From assembly GCA_019135865.1 (NCBI GenBank), contig JAGVVD010000042.1, forward strand, positions 32,163 through 96,162: a stretch of 64,000 nucleotides of DNA. The letters run 5' to 3'. This DNA comes from Elusimicrobiota bacterium (GTDB lineage: Bacteria > Elusimicrobiota > Elusimicrobia > Elusimicrobiales > UBA9959). Below, in pieces: positions 1 through 7,899 of this stretch; position 1 is the first letter of the stretch; each line of letters opens with the position of its first letter. A program made the position numbers and the translations under genes. Under the pieces are notes generated by a model. The model saw only the letters and a program-made list of their open reading frames with translations. It was not told the DNA's origin and did not search any database.

Positions 1-668
1 AATCCCCTGCGCTCAAGTTCCTTTCCGAGGCCGAGACTTCGTCGGTGAAGGACTTCTTCGGCATGAAGGAGGGGGACATCGTCTTCATGGTGACCGGCCC
101 CGCGGCCCAGGCCGCGCCGCAGCTGGGCCTGGTGCGCAGCGAGCTCATAAAGAAACTCAAGCCCGCGCAGACGAGGAAATGGGCCTTCCTCTGGGTGCGC
201 CATTTCCCGCTGCTGGAGAAGGACCCCGAGAGCGGCCACTGGACCTTCACGCACAACCCTTTCACGGCGCCGCTGCCGGAAGAGCTGCCGATGCTCGACA
301 CCGACCCCGGCGGCATGCGCTCCTGCCAGTACGACCTGGTGCTCAACGGCGTGGAGCTGGGCTCCGGCTCCGTGCGCAACCACAGCCGGGCCGTGCAGGA
401 GAAGATCTTCGGCCTGATGGGCTATTCCAAGGACGAGGTGCAGCGCCGCTTCGGCATGATAGTCAACGCGCTGGACTTCGGCGCGCCGCCGCACGGCGGC
501 ATCGGCATCGGCTTCGACCGGCTCATCGGCATACTCTGCGGCACGGATTCGATACGCGACGTCATCGCCTTCCCCAAGACGACCAGCGGCTCGTGCCTGA
601 TGAGCGACGCGCCCTCGACGATAGACGAGCGCCAGCTCAAAGAACTGCACCTCAAGATAGCGGAATAA
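1..668 (+). CDS. aspS: Aspartyl-tRNA synthetase, C-terminal part (5' end outside window)
   Basis: This is the last ~221 residues of a bacterial-type class II aspartyl-tRNA synthetase, which charges tRNA-Asp with aspartate in the cytoplasm. The frame is open from base 3, so the GTG at 45 is an internal codon and not the start. Visible are the end of the GAD insertion domain, the following part of the catalytic core ending in class II motif 3 (GIGIGFDRL), and the bacterial AspRS signature [10 protein letters not shown]. The stop lies one base before the lipA start, so the two genes are probably cotranscribed. A separate asparaginyl-tRNA synthetase is encoded at 9325-10725, so this enzyme need not be the non-discriminating form; the residues that decide that lie mainly outside the window. 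Confidence 0.96.
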   Translation, partial: SPALKFLSEAETSSVKDFFGMKEGDIVFMVTGPAAQAAPQLGLVRSELIKKLKPAQTRKWAFLWVRHFPLLEKDPESGHWTFTHNPFTAPLPEELPMLDTDPGGMRSCQYDLVLNGVELGSGSVRNHSRAVQEKIFGLMGYSKDEVQRRFGMIVNALDFGAPPHGGIGIGFDRLIGILCGTDSIRDVIAFPKTTSGSCLMSDAPSTIDERQLKELHLKIAE

Positions 669-669
669 G

Positions 670-1545
670 ATGGGCGTCTATCCCGACTGGATCGTCGCGG
701 AAGTCCGGAAGAACAAGGCCGGGCTCCGCGGCGCGCCGGCGCGCGACACCGCCGGCGACCTGGCCGGCGCGCGGCTCCACACCGTCTGCGACGAGGCGCT
801 GTGCCCCAACAAAGGGAAGTGCTTCGCCGAAGGCGAGGCCACCTTCCTGATACTCGGGGATATCTGCACGCGCGCCTGCTCTTTCTGCGCGGTCTCCAAG
901 AAAAAACCGCTGCCGCCGGACCCCGGCGAGCCGGCCCGGGTGGGGGAACTCTCCCGCCGCTGGAACCTTAAATACGTGGTCTTCACTTCTCCCACGCGCG
1001 ACGACCTGCCCGACGGCGGGGCCGCTCATTTCGCGGATACACTCCGCGCCCTGCGGAAGTCCTGCCCCGGGATAAAGACCGAGCCGCTGATACCGGACTT
1101 CGGCGGCGACGGGGCGGCGCTGCGCGCCGTCATGGACGCGGAGCCCGACGTGCTGGGCCACAACCTGGAGACCGTGCCTTCGCTCTACGCCGTGCGCAAG
1201 GGCGCGGATTACCGCCGTTCGCTGAAAGTCCTGGAGAACGCGAAAAAATACCGGCCGGCCTCGCTGGTAAAGACCGGCTTCATGCTGGGGCTGGGGGAGA
1301 CGGAGGCGGAACTGGAGACGGCGCTCAGGGACGCGGTCTCCGCCGGCTGCGACCTGGTGACGCTGGGCCAGTACCTGGCTCCGTCGAAGGGACATTTCGA
1401 GGTTAAGCGGTACTACACGCCCAAAGAGTTCGAGGCCTGGGAACGCCGGGCCCTGGAGCTCGGCTTCAAGGCCGCCCTGGCCGGCCCGCTGGTCCGCAGT
1501 TCCTTCCGCGCCGGCCGGCTCTACTCCCAGGTTTTCACGAAATAG
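670..1545 (+). CDS. lipA: Lipoyl synthase (radical SAM)
   Basis: LipA inserts two sulfur atoms into octanoyl groups carried by lipoyl-dependent enzymes such as pyruvate dehydrogenase and GcvH. The 291 residues have both iron-sulfur signatures: the auxiliary-cluster motif CDEALCPNKGKC (CX4CX5C, about residues 40-51) and the radical SAM motif CTRACSFC (CX3CX2C, about residues 67-74). The family motif RDDLPDGGA and the C-terminal RSSF, whose serine ligates the auxiliary cluster, are present. Length is normal. The ATG lies one base after the aspS stop. No lipB or lplA is seen in this window, so the source of the octanoyl group is not shown. The 3' end faces a non-coding repeat and a convergent gene. 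Confidence 0.96.
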   Translation: MGVYPDWIVAEVRKNKAGLRGAPARDTAGDLAGARLHTVCDEALCPNKGKCFAEGEATFLILGDICTRACSFCAVSKKKPLPPDPGEPARVGELSRRWNLKYVVFTSPTRDDLPDGGAAHFADTLRALRKSCPGIKTEPLIPDFGGDGAALRAVMDAEPDVLGHNLETVPSLYAVRKGADYRRSLKVLENAKKYRPASLVKTGFMLGLGETEAELETALRDAVSAGCDLVTLGQYLAPSKGHFEVKRYYTPKEFEAWERRALELGFKAALAGPLVRSSFRAGRLYSQVFTK

Positions 1546-1611
1546 GCTCCCCCGGCGGGCCTTCGCTCCGCCACGGGTTCGGCTTTCTAAAATACACCCG
1601 GCGCTGCGCTC
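1546..1611. other. Spacer between lipA and repeat copy A
   Basis: This stretch between the lipA stop and repeat copy A is GC-rich, carries no plausible gene, and does not align to the second repeat copy. It contains a short C-rich run (about 1548-1553) but no recognisable copy of the repeat's terminal sequence. It may be a diverged end of the repeat. Confidence 0.4.
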
Positions 1612-1930
1612 GGCCGACCAAGAACTCGGCCCGGGCGCATAGCGCCTCGGGCCTCAGACATTCTTGGTCGTCCGGCAGTGCCGGTTCCCTCGCTCCGCTT
1701 GGGGAAAGCCTCCGATGTGGCTTCGGAAGGCCCGACGGGGGAGCCTCACCCGTCAAGCGCCTTAATAAGGAGACAACCGGGGGAGGCGTGCCCTCACCGG
1801 AGCAAAACCCTTCGGAGCCGCGAGCTTGCATAAGCGCGAGCGGCGAGAACGGGAAGGGCACGCACGGTGTGCGCGACCCTGGTTTTGCGAGGTGAGGGCA
1901 CGACATGCCCCCGGATATAGTTATTCCTTA
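1612..1930 (-). repeat. Structured intergenic repeat, copy A
   Basis: Read on the minus strand from 1930, this segment aligns along most of its length with 47974-48368 on the plus strand, so the window holds two inverted copies of one non-coding element. It starts with TAAGGAATAACTAT, then a GC-rich block. Two ~34-base arms (1777-1810 and 1881-1914) are imperfect reverse complements. Further hairpins are visible: 1616-1624 with 1661-1669 (GACCAAGAA/TTCTTGGTC) enclosing a second GC-rich stem around 1629-1654. No protein reading is convincing. The copy lies between convergent genes, and its end supplies the stop codon of the minus-strand gene at 1928-2668. No second terminal copy is recognisable at the lipA side. 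Confidence 0.8.
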
Positions 1931-2668
1931 CTTTTCAATCAGGGGGTAGTAGAGGTCGCGGATGCGGGCTTTGGCGGTCTCGGGCATCCCCTCGAAATAG
2001 GTCATGTAATAACCGCGCGGGCCCTCGCCCGGCTGGAACTTCCTGGTGTCCAGCGGGCGGGAATGTATGGCGGCGCTGAGCCGCTCGCCGTCGAAGATAA
2101 GTATCACCCTGGGCCCCGGCGCCGGCCGCCCCATCCAGTGGTCCTTCAGCATCCAGCTGCGCAGCGGCCCCCGGCCCGTCCAGGCCTCGTAAGGGAACTC
2201 CTCGAAATGGCGCCGGAAATCCCCCTGCGTGAGCCCTCGCCGCGCGCCTTCGGCCAGTCGCGACAGCGCGTACTCGACCCGGGAATCCCGGCGTATCTCG
2301 CTCTCCTTCAGGAAGCCCGTGAAACTCATCCTGGCCCGGCCGCTCTCCTCTTCTATCAGCCAGGCCCTGATATCGGATAACACCTCGCCTATCTTCGCCC
2401 CGGCTTCGTCATAGAGGGGGCTCTTCGCGCGTATGATCCCGGTGAAAGGATTATAATCCCCTTTGTCTATCAGCGAGATCAGTCCGGCGAGGTGCCAGCC
2501 GCCGGAAGCCGGGGCGCACTCTACGAAGGTCTTCTTCCCGATCCTGACGATGACCTTGCCGCCCGGCTCGGCGCGGAGCTTTACCCCGCCGGAAGTCATC
2601 TCGGCCGCCGCGGGCGCGGCGGCGGAAAGCAGCGTCGCGGAAAGGAGGACGATCGTCATTGTTCTCAT
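1928..2668 (-). CDS. Secreted protein of unknown function
   Basis: The 246-residue product has a clear N-terminal signal peptide (hydrophobic stretch ending in AAPAAAE around residue 23), so it is exported. I do not recognise the family. The mature part is mixed in charge without repeats or metal motifs; the first ~70 residues could be a small SH3-like fold (GVKLRAEPGGKVIVRIGKK), which is only a suggestion. The start chosen is the ATG at 2668; a second ATG three codons in is equally possible. The TAA stop is the first three bases of the terminal sequence of repeat copy A. A 24-base segment resembling that terminal sequence overlaps the start codon (2666-2689). Confidence 0.7.
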   Translation of the reverse strand: MRTMTIVLLSATLLSAAAPAAAEMTSGGVKLRAEPGGKVIVRIGKKTFVECAPASGGWHLAGLISLIDKGDYNPFTGIIRAKSPLYDEAGAKIGEVLSDIRAWLIEEESGRARMSFTGFLKESEIRRDSRVEYALSRLAEGARRGLTQGDFRRHFEEFPYEAWTGRGPLRSWMLKDHWMGRPAPGPRVILIFDGERLSAAIHSRPLDTRKFQPGEGPRGYYMTYFEGMPETAKARIRDLYYPLIEK

Positions 2669-2689
2669 GCCTCCATTCTAGTTATTCCT
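2666..2689. repeat. Solo copy of the repeat-end motif
   Basis: Read on the minus strand this 24-base segment begins AGGAATAACTA and ends GGCATG. It matches the left end of repeat copy B (47974-47997) at about 20 of 24 positions without gaps. It overlaps the start codon of the secreted-protein gene, so a similar 24-mer in the same orientation lies at both ends of that gene. It may be a remnant end or a chance promoter-like match. Confidence 0.4.
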
Positions 2690-2720
2690 GCGCCCGCTGT
2701 CACGGCCGTTCCGTATTTAT

Positions 2721-2726
2721 TAGAAT
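2721..2726 (+). promoter_or_regulatory. -10 element of a near-leaderless promoter
   Basis: TAGAAT lies 8 bases before the ATG at 2735. A transcript starting about 7 bases after this hexamer would begin almost at the start codon. No Shine-Dalgarno precedes the gene. Confidence 0.45.
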
Positions 2727-2734
2727 TATCCTCC

Positions 2735-3502
2735 ATGGAAAGGACCGTAACCCTCCCGGCGGAGCGCGGCCGCGGCAACAGCGGCCTGGCCTGGCTGACC
2801 GACGGCTGGGACTTCTACACGGGAATGCTGCCGCGGCTGCTGCCGGCCATACTGGCCGTGCCGCTGCTCTCCGTACCGGTCTATTTCCTCGCCGACAGGT
2901 ACGCCAGCGTCTGGCCGGGCTACGTGTGGATGGCGGCGGTCATCATCCCCCTGGAGGCCGGCGTCACACTTTTCTACATAAGGACCGCCAGGGGCCGGGG
3001 ATCGCTGCGCGATCTCTTCTACGGCTTCTCCATCTATTTCAGGGCAGTCGCCCTGACGCTCATATTCTCGATGATGCTGCTGGGCGGCTTCACGCTCCTG
3101 ATAGTGCCCGGCATACTCATCATGCTCGCCTACTCTTTCGGCGAATACGCGCTGGTGGACGAGGACCTGCCGGTCAGGGACTGCTTCCTGCGCAGCGCCG
3201 CGATAACGCAGGGGCACCGGACGGACCTCTTCCCCGTGCTCGGGCTGATGGTGCTCATAGAGGTGTTCGCCCCGTCCATGATAGACATCGGCTCCGTCAA
3301 GGCGCCGTCGGTGACGCTCAAGACCGGTTTCTGGGACGTGGCGGGACACGCGCTCAAGAATTTCGTCTTCATCCCCTGGCTCAACTGCTCCGCGGCCATC
3401 GCCTATTGCAGGCTCAAGGACAGGGCGGACCGGCGCCGCCGGACGGCGCGCGACGGGACCGGGGATGAGCCCGCGGACCGGGAACCGCCGGCGGAAGGAT
3501 GA
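2735..3502 (+). CDS. Polytopic inner-membrane protein, DUF975/YciC-like
   Basis: The 255-residue protein has about five to six hydrophobic segments with a central IVPGILIMLAYSFGEYALVD followed by a charged, conserved-looking stretch (LRSAAITQGHRTDLF). That pattern resembles integral membrane proteins of the DUF975/YciC type, whose role is unknown. The C-terminus is hydrophilic and arginine-rich. The start is the ATG at 2735, eight bases after a TAGAAT -10 element and without a ribosome binding site. The stop overlaps the start of the radical SAM gene by four bases (ATGA), so the two are translationally coupled and may act together. Confidence 0.6.
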   Translation: MERTVTLPAERGRGNSGLAWLTDGWDFYTGMLPRLLPAILAVPLLSVPVYFLADRYASVWPGYVWMAAVIIPLEAGVTLFYIRTARGRGSLRDLFYGFSIYFRAVALTLIFSMMLLGGFTLLIVPGILIMLAYSFGEYALVDEDLPVRDCFLRSAAITQGHRTDLFPVLGLMVLIEVFAPSMIDIGSVKAPSVTLKTGFWDVAGHALKNFVFIPWLNCSAAIAYCRLKDRADRRRRTARDGTGDEPADREPPAEG

Positions 3503-4704
3503 AACCGGTCACGCTCGTCTTCCTTTCGACCAGGGAGAATATCTACAGCCTGGCGGCGCTGGCGGGAGCCCTCGAGGGGCTGCCGGAGGAGAACTTCGGC
3601 CTGCGCTTCGCCGAAGACGTGCCCTCGCTGCTCTTCGAGACCGCCGCCGCGCTGGCGGCCGGCGAGACCGCCGTCGCCGCCCTTTCCTTTTCCAGCATGT
3701 CCGCCCCCGCGGCGGCCTCGGCGGCCGCGGCGATGAGCGGGACCTTCGGCAGGAAAGCCCTGCTGATCGCCGGAGGCCCGCACCCTTCGGGCGACCCTTC
3801 CGGCACTCTCGGGATGGGCTTCGACTTCGCCTTCAGGGGGGAAGCGGAGGACACTCTGCCCGCTTTCATCCTCTCGCTGTCGCGGGGAGATATCCCCGAC
3901 GGCAGGGTCATCTCGCCGGCCGCGCCGGCCGACCTGGACGCCTTTCCGCCCGGCTCGCTGCGCCGCAACCGTTTCGCCCCGGTGGAGATAACGCGGGGCT
4001 GCCCCTACGCCTGCGCGTACTGCCAGACCTCCTTCCTTTTCGGGGCCAGGCAGCGCCACCGCTCGGTCGGCAAGGTCCGCGACTGGCTGGAAAAGATGAG
4101 CGCTCTCGGGATGCGCGACCACCGCTTTATAAGCCCCGACGCCTTCTCGTACGGGTCTCCCGACGGCAGGAAGCCCGACCTGACGGCCCTGGAGGACCTG
4201 CTCCGGGCGGCGCGCGAAGCGGCGGGCCCGGGCGGCAGGTTATTCCTGGGCTCTTTCCCTTCCGAGGTGCGCCCCGACCATGTCACGCGGGAGACCCTCG
4301 GCCTGCTCAAGGCCTACGCCGACAACCGCGCGCTGATCATAGGCGCCCAGACGGGCAGCGACCGCCTGCTGGAGGAACTCGGCCGCGGCCATGACGCCGC
4401 CGCCGTACTGCGGGCCGCCCGCCTCTGCGCCTCCAGCGGCATAAAACCCGTGGTGGATTTCATTTTCGGCCTGCCTGGAGAGGTCCCGGCCGACGAAGAA
4501 GCGACCATGGCCCTCATCGAAGACCTGCTGCCGCTGGGAGCCAGGATCCACGCCCATTCGTTCATGCCGCTGCCCGGGACGCCGCTGGCCGGCGCCGAAC
4601 CGCCGGCCATCACCCCGCGCGTCAGGAAGTTCATAAGTTCCCTCTCTTCGACCGGGCGGGCGTTCGGCCCCTGGGAGAACCAGGAGCGTACCGCCAGGGA
4701 CTGA
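3499..4704 (+). CDS. B12-binding/radical SAM protein, MJ_1487 type
   Basis: A 401-residue protein with a Rossmann-like N-terminal half (GGPHPSGDP near residue 93), as in cobalamin-binding domains, followed by a radical SAM core with the cluster motif CPYACAYC at about residues 169-176 (TRGCPYACAYCQT). The RHRS block after the motif and the layout match the MJ_1487 family (TIGR04013 as I recall it), whose substrate is unknown. Later core segments (VDFIFGLPGE, MPLPGTPL) fit the radical SAM barrel and resemble tRNA methylthiotransferases and related enzymes. It overlaps the upstream membrane-protein gene by four bases. The B12-binding histidine (DXHXXG) is not obvious, so cobalamin binding is inferred from family only. 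Confidence 0.75.
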   Translation: MKPVTLVFLSTRENIYSLAALAGALEGLPEENFGLRFAEDVPSLLFETAAALAAGETAVAALSFSSMSAPAAASAAAAMSGTFGRKALLIAGGPHPSGDPSGTLGMGFDFAFRGEAEDTLPAFILSLSRGDIPDGRVISPAAPADLDAFPPGSLRRNRFAPVEITRGCPYACAYCQTSFLFGARQRHRSVGKVRDWLEKMSALGMRDHRFISPDAFSYGSPDGRKPDLTALEDLLRAAREAAGPGGRLFLGSFPSEVRPDHVTRETLGLLKAYADNRALIIGAQTGSDRLLEELGRGHDAAAVLRAARLCASSGIKPVVDFIFGLPGEVPADEEATMALIEDLLPLGARIHAHSFMPLPGTPLAGAEPPAITPRVRKFISSLSSTGRAFGPWENQERTARD

Positions 4705-4712
4705 GGTCCCTT

Positions 4713-4753
4713 ATGGGCCTTTAGTCCCGCCCGGAGCCTGGGCCCTAAAGCCC
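4713..4753 (+). other. Hairpin downstream of radical SAM gene
   Basis: GGGCCTTTAG pairs with CTAAAGCCC, leaving one bulged base and a ~20-base loop. It could act as a terminator for the upstream gene, although there is no T-run, or as part of a leader of the next gene. Confidence 0.4.
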
Positions 4754-4782
4754 TTAACCGGCCGCCGCCTTTAATGTAGAAT
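4754..4782 (+). promoter_or_regulatory. Promoter of secreted-protein gene 4816-5670
   Basis: TTAACC (4754-4759), a 17-base spacer and TAGAAT (4777-4782) resemble a sigma-70 promoter. The predicted start is near 4789, followed by a CGGAGGGG ribosome binding site and the ATG at 4816. The motif ATGTAGAATATA recurs at 24004-24015. Confidence 0.55.
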
Positions 4783-4815
4783 ATACCCGTAAGCCAAAGT
4801 CACGGAGGGGAATAA

Positions 4816-5670
4816 ATGTTCAAACTAGCAGCCGCTATAGCACTGTTTTCCGCGCCGCTTCAGGCCGCCAACTTCCAGCTCGACGCCGTCACCGCCAATG
4901 ACTTGACCGCCGCCGAGGTTTCGCTGCCGCAAGCGCAGGAGCCGGAGGCCGCCCTGGACAAGGCCGGCGTCCTCACCAGCCTTCACCTCATGCCCCAGGC
5001 CGTCAGGAGCCGCCTGCTCTCCTTCGGGACCCCGGCCCAGTTCGCCGAGTTCACCGCCGTATGGAACCCGATACTGCAGGAAGCGGGGATGGTCATCGGC
5101 GAGGTCACCTACGAGGCCGACATACAGCTGGGCATCGTCAACTACTCCTCAGCCGACGGACTGGTACTGCGCCGCCTCATAGCCGACAGGCTCAACTACG
5201 ACGCGCTCAACCCCACCGAGATGCACAACCTCAAAACGGAGATGGAAACCGCCCTCGCGAAGAACGGCCTGCCCGTGAAGGCCTCCTTCTACGTCAAGTC
5301 CGACGCGCTGCGCCCCACCTTCGTCATCTACTACGTCACGAAGGGCGACGAGAACGACGACCACGAGAAACAGATGCGCATACTCAAGAAGGGCGAGGAC
5401 ATAGACTACGACCTGCTCGAGAGCGCCGGCGTCAACATAATCCGCAGGGACAATTCCTTCACGATGCTCTACATCGGCAAAGAGCTCGGCTTCAAGTCCA
5501 AGGTCGCGACCGACGAGGCCTCCGCCGCGCAGAAGCTCGAGGACTACAAGAAGTTCCTCGCCGAGAACGACAAGGAGTTCCTCGGCTCCAGGACCCACAA
5601 GCTGACCGAGCCCTTCACCGTCGGGGAGACGACCTACAACTACCTCCTCAACATGTACTTCTACCAGTAA
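4816..5670 (+). CDS. Secreted protein of unknown function
   Basis: The 284-residue product begins with a short signal peptide (cleavage likely after LQAA, residue ~18). I do not recognise a family. The mature protein is charged, with a predicted alpha/beta segment (about residues 110-220) and a lysine/glutamate-rich stretch near residues 230-258; there are no cysteines and no metal-binding or catalytic motifs I can name. It has its own promoter, a strong ribosome binding site (GGAGGGG) and a strong terminator after it, so it is a stand-alone unit that could be well expressed. Confidence 0.65.
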   Translation: MFKLAAAIALFSAPLQAANFQLDAVTANDLTAAEVSLPQAQEPEAALDKAGVLTSLHLMPQAVRSRLLSFGTPAQFAEFTAVWNPILQEAGMVIGEVTYEADIQLGIVNYSSADGLVLRRLIADRLNYDALNPTEMHNLKTEMETALAKNGLPVKASFYVKSDALRPTFVIYYVTKGDENDDHEKQMRILKKGEDIDYDLLESAGVNIIRRDNSFTMLYIGKELGFKSKVATDEASAAQKLEDYKKFLAENDKEFLGSRTHKLTEPFTVGETTYNYLLNMYFYQ

Positions 5671-5689
5671 GACGGGCGTCCGTCCGAAA

Positions 5690-5721
5690 AAAAGGCCCGC
5701 CGGTCGCCCGGCGGGCCTTTT
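5690..5721. terminator. Bidirectional intrinsic terminator
   Basis: A perfect 14-bp stem (AAAAGGCCCGCCGG with its complement) and a TCGC tetraloop, with an A-run on the left and a T-run on the right. It sits between convergent genes ending at 5670 and 5742 and should stop transcription from both sides. Confidence 0.9.
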
Positions 5722-5741
5722 CATTTGCCGGGGTCCTCCGG

Positions 5742-7292
5742 CTATTCCAGGCGCCGTATCCTGCCGCCGGCCGGGGCCTTCAGGGGGCCGGCCGCCAGCG
5801 CGTCCTCTATGACGCCGCGCACGGGTCTCATCGTGTCCCGGACGTCGCGTCCGGCGGAAAACCCGGCGGAGTGATCCCCGCCGCCGGCGAGGTAGCTGTT
5901 GGTGGCGACAAGGAAGTCGTCGCCGTCGTTGATCTCTCGGCCGCCGCGCAGCAGGCGCAGCGCCGCGGGGCGCGGCCCGCCGCCCGGAAGGAACTCGGCT
6001 TCGAAACCGGAAACCTGCATGAAACTGCGGCCGTGTATGATATTGTCGGCCATGATGCGCTTGAGGTCCGAGCCGTAAAGGCGCATCGTGACTATAGTGT
6101 TCTCGAACGGCAGCGACTGATGCAGGTCGCGCAGGCGGACTTTCCCTTTGCGGAGGGGGGCCCTTATCCCCTTGGTATTATGCAGCGCGATATCGGCGCC
6201 CGCGGCCTCGCGCGTCAGGTCGCACAGGAGATTGCCGATCGGGGAATCCAGCCAGCCGGGGTCCTGCGGCAGGTCGTCCGCCGCGCGGCCCAGCACGCGG
6301 CTCATCCCGCGTTCCACCTCCGCCCGGAACCCGGCTATCAGCTTCAGGACGGCCGGGTCCTCGCCGGTCTCGTCCGTCCAGAGCGGCACCAGTTCCGCCG
6401 TCACGTCCTTCAATTCGCCGGTGGTCCCGTCGAAGTCGAGCTCGACCCTGGTCGTATAGGAAAGGCCGTAGCCGCTCTCGCCGAGCACCGCGCCGGAGAC
6501 GGGGTCCCGGTATCCCCGCAGGAGGGCCGTGTGATTATGGCCGCCCAGGACCAGGTCGAAGCCGGGCGCCGCGCGCGCCACGCGCAGCGTGCCGGGAGGC
6601 GCTTCGGCGAAGGTCCAGGTGGAGACGTCGAGCCGCCCGCGGCTGAGCCGTTCGTCGAGCCCGAGATGGATCAGCAGGACGACGGCGGAGGGACTGCTGC
6701 GGCGGATCTCCGCCAGCCAGCGGGAGGCTTCGGCGGCCTCGTCGCGGAAATCGAGGGCCGCGACGTTCTGCGGCAGCGTCGAAGTGGCGGTATGACGGCC
6801 GGCTATCCCGAGCACCGCTATCCTTTTGCCGCCGCGCTCCGCCACCGTATAAGGTTTCAGGTAAGATGGGGCCGTCCCCGTTCCCTTGAGGTAGACATTG
6901 GCGCCGAGCACGGGGAAGGCCGCGCTGGAGGCGATGACCTCGAGGGCCCGCTCGCCGTAATCGTACTCGTGGTTCCCGGGAACGGTCGCGGCGTAGCCCA
7001 GCGCGTTCATCAGGGCCGCGCTGGCCAGGCCGCGGGTCAGTATGCCTTCGGGCGTGCCCTGGAACATATCCCCCGAATCCAGCAGGAGCACGGGGTCCTT
7101 TTCCTTACTGATCCGCGCCGACAGGGCGGCGAAACCGCCGATGAGGCGCGAAGGCTGGTCGTTGTCCCATTCGGCCGGCCGGGCGGAATACCAGCCGTGC
7201 GCGTCGCTGGTATGGTAGACGACGACCTTCTCCGCGGCCGCGTAGGACGGCGGCAGGAAGAGCAGCGGCAGGAAGAGGCGGCGGGCTTTCAT
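5742..7292 (-). CDS. Secreted 5'-nucleotidase / metallophosphatase (UshA family)
   Basis: The 516-residue enzyme has a signal peptide, then a calcineurin-like metallophosphatase domain with the metal-binding blocks SDAHG (~residue 30), DSGDMFQGTP (~72), GNHEYD (~105) and GGHNHT (~248). A C-terminal 5'-nucleotidase domain follows (NTKGIRAPLRKG, about residues 370-480), which holds the substrate-binding part. Members hydrolyse nucleotides, cyclic nucleotides or UDP-sugars in the periplasm. Length is typical of UshA/YfkN-like proteins. The exact substrate cannot be read from sequence. It starts 7 bases after the HD-protein stop, and the two form a minus-strand operon. Confidence 0.88.
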   Translation of the reverse strand: MKARRLFLPLLFLPPSYAAAEKVVVYHTSDAHGWYSARPAEWDNDQPSRLIGGFAALSARISKEKDPVLLLDSGDMFQGTPEGILTRGLASAALMNALGYAATVPGNHEYDYGERALEVIASSAAFPVLGANVYLKGTGTAPSYLKPYTVAERGGKRIAVLGIAGRHTATSTLPQNVAALDFRDEAAEASRWLAEIRRSSPSAVVLLIHLGLDERLSRGRLDVSTWTFAEAPPGTLRVARAAPGFDLVLGGHNHTALLRGYRDPVSGAVLGESGYGLSYTTRVELDFDGTTGELKDVTAELVPLWTDETGEDPAVLKLIAGFRAEVERGMSRVLGRAADDLPQDPGWLDSPIGNLLCDLTREAAGADIALHNTKGIRAPLRKGKVRLRDLHQSLPFENTIVTMRLYGSDLKRIMADNIIHGRSFMQVSGFEAEFLPGGGPRPAALRLLRGGREINDGDDFLVATNSYLAGGGDHSAGFSAGRDVRDTMRPVRGVIEDALAAGPLKAPAGGRIRRLE

Positions 7293-7299
7293 GCGGCGC

Positions 7300-7857
7300 T
7301 CAAAGCCCCAGCTCGGCCGAGACGCCCTTCATGGCGTCCAGGGAGAGTTCCACGAACTGCTCGAGCGTAAGCCCCAGCTTCTCGCATTCGCGTATGGTGT
7401 CGCGGTTGACGGAGGCGGCGAAGCGCTTGTCCTTCATCCTCTTTATGACGGAGGACGGCTTCACCGAAGCCACCTTCTTATCGGGGTAGACCATCGCCGT
7501 GGCCATTATCAGGCCGGTCACCGTCTCGCCGGCGGCCAGCGCGGTATGGAAAGCGTCGGTGCGCGACCGGCCGGGATGGGCGGCTTCGTTGTGCAGCAGC
7601 ACGGCCTCCACCAGGTCCTCGGGCAGGCCCTTCTCCCGGAGCAGGCGCGCGGCCTCGTGCGTGTGGCGCAGCATGTCGCCGCCGGTCAGCTCCGCGTCTA
7701 TATCGTGCAGCAGGCCCGCCAGGGCCCATTTCTCCGGGTCCCGGCCGAGCCGCGCGGCCAGGGCGCGCAGCACGGCCTCCGAGGCCAGGCAGTGCTTTAT
7801 CATGTTCTCGTTCTTCACGTGCTCGCGGAGGAGCGCGAGGGCTTCGTCCCTGTTCAT
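7300..7857 (-). CDS. HD-domain (HDIG-type) phosphohydrolase
   Basis: A 185-residue cytoplasmic protein with an HD metal-binding core: H in NMIKHCLA (~residue 22), LLHDID (~50), H in MLRHTHEAARLL (~65-67) and a later VLLHNEA. This arrangement matches the small stand-alone HDIG proteins, presumed metal-dependent phosphohydrolases of nucleotides or related phosphoesters. It is the first gene of an operon with the secreted 5'-nucleotidase, consistent with but not proving a role in nucleotide salvage. It is divergent from the MFS gene. Confidence 0.8.
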   Translation of the reverse strand: MNRDEALALLREHVKNENMIKHCLASEAVLRALAARLGRDPEKWALAGLLHDIDAELTGGDMLRHTHEAARLLREKGLPEDLVEAVLLHNEAAHPGRSRTDAFHTALAAGETVTGLIMATAMVYPDKKVASVKPSSVIKRMKDKRFAASVNRDTIRECEKLGLTLEQFVELSLDAMKGVSAELGL

Positions 7858-7884
7858 GGTCTCTCCTTAGTACCGACGATAAAT

Positions 7885-7890
7885 TATAAA
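7885..7890 (+). promoter_or_regulatory. -10 element of a near-leaderless promoter
   Basis: TATAAA ends 9 bases before the ATG at 7900, so a transcript would start within a few bases of the initiation codon. There is no Shine-Dalgarno, and the only nearer ATG (7895) meets a stop after one codon. Confidence 0.45.
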
Positions 7891-7899
7891 ATATATGCG

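Noticed and set aside
45..47. GTG as start of the first gene
   Set aside because: The frame is open from base 3 and the residues before it continue the AspRS GAD domain.
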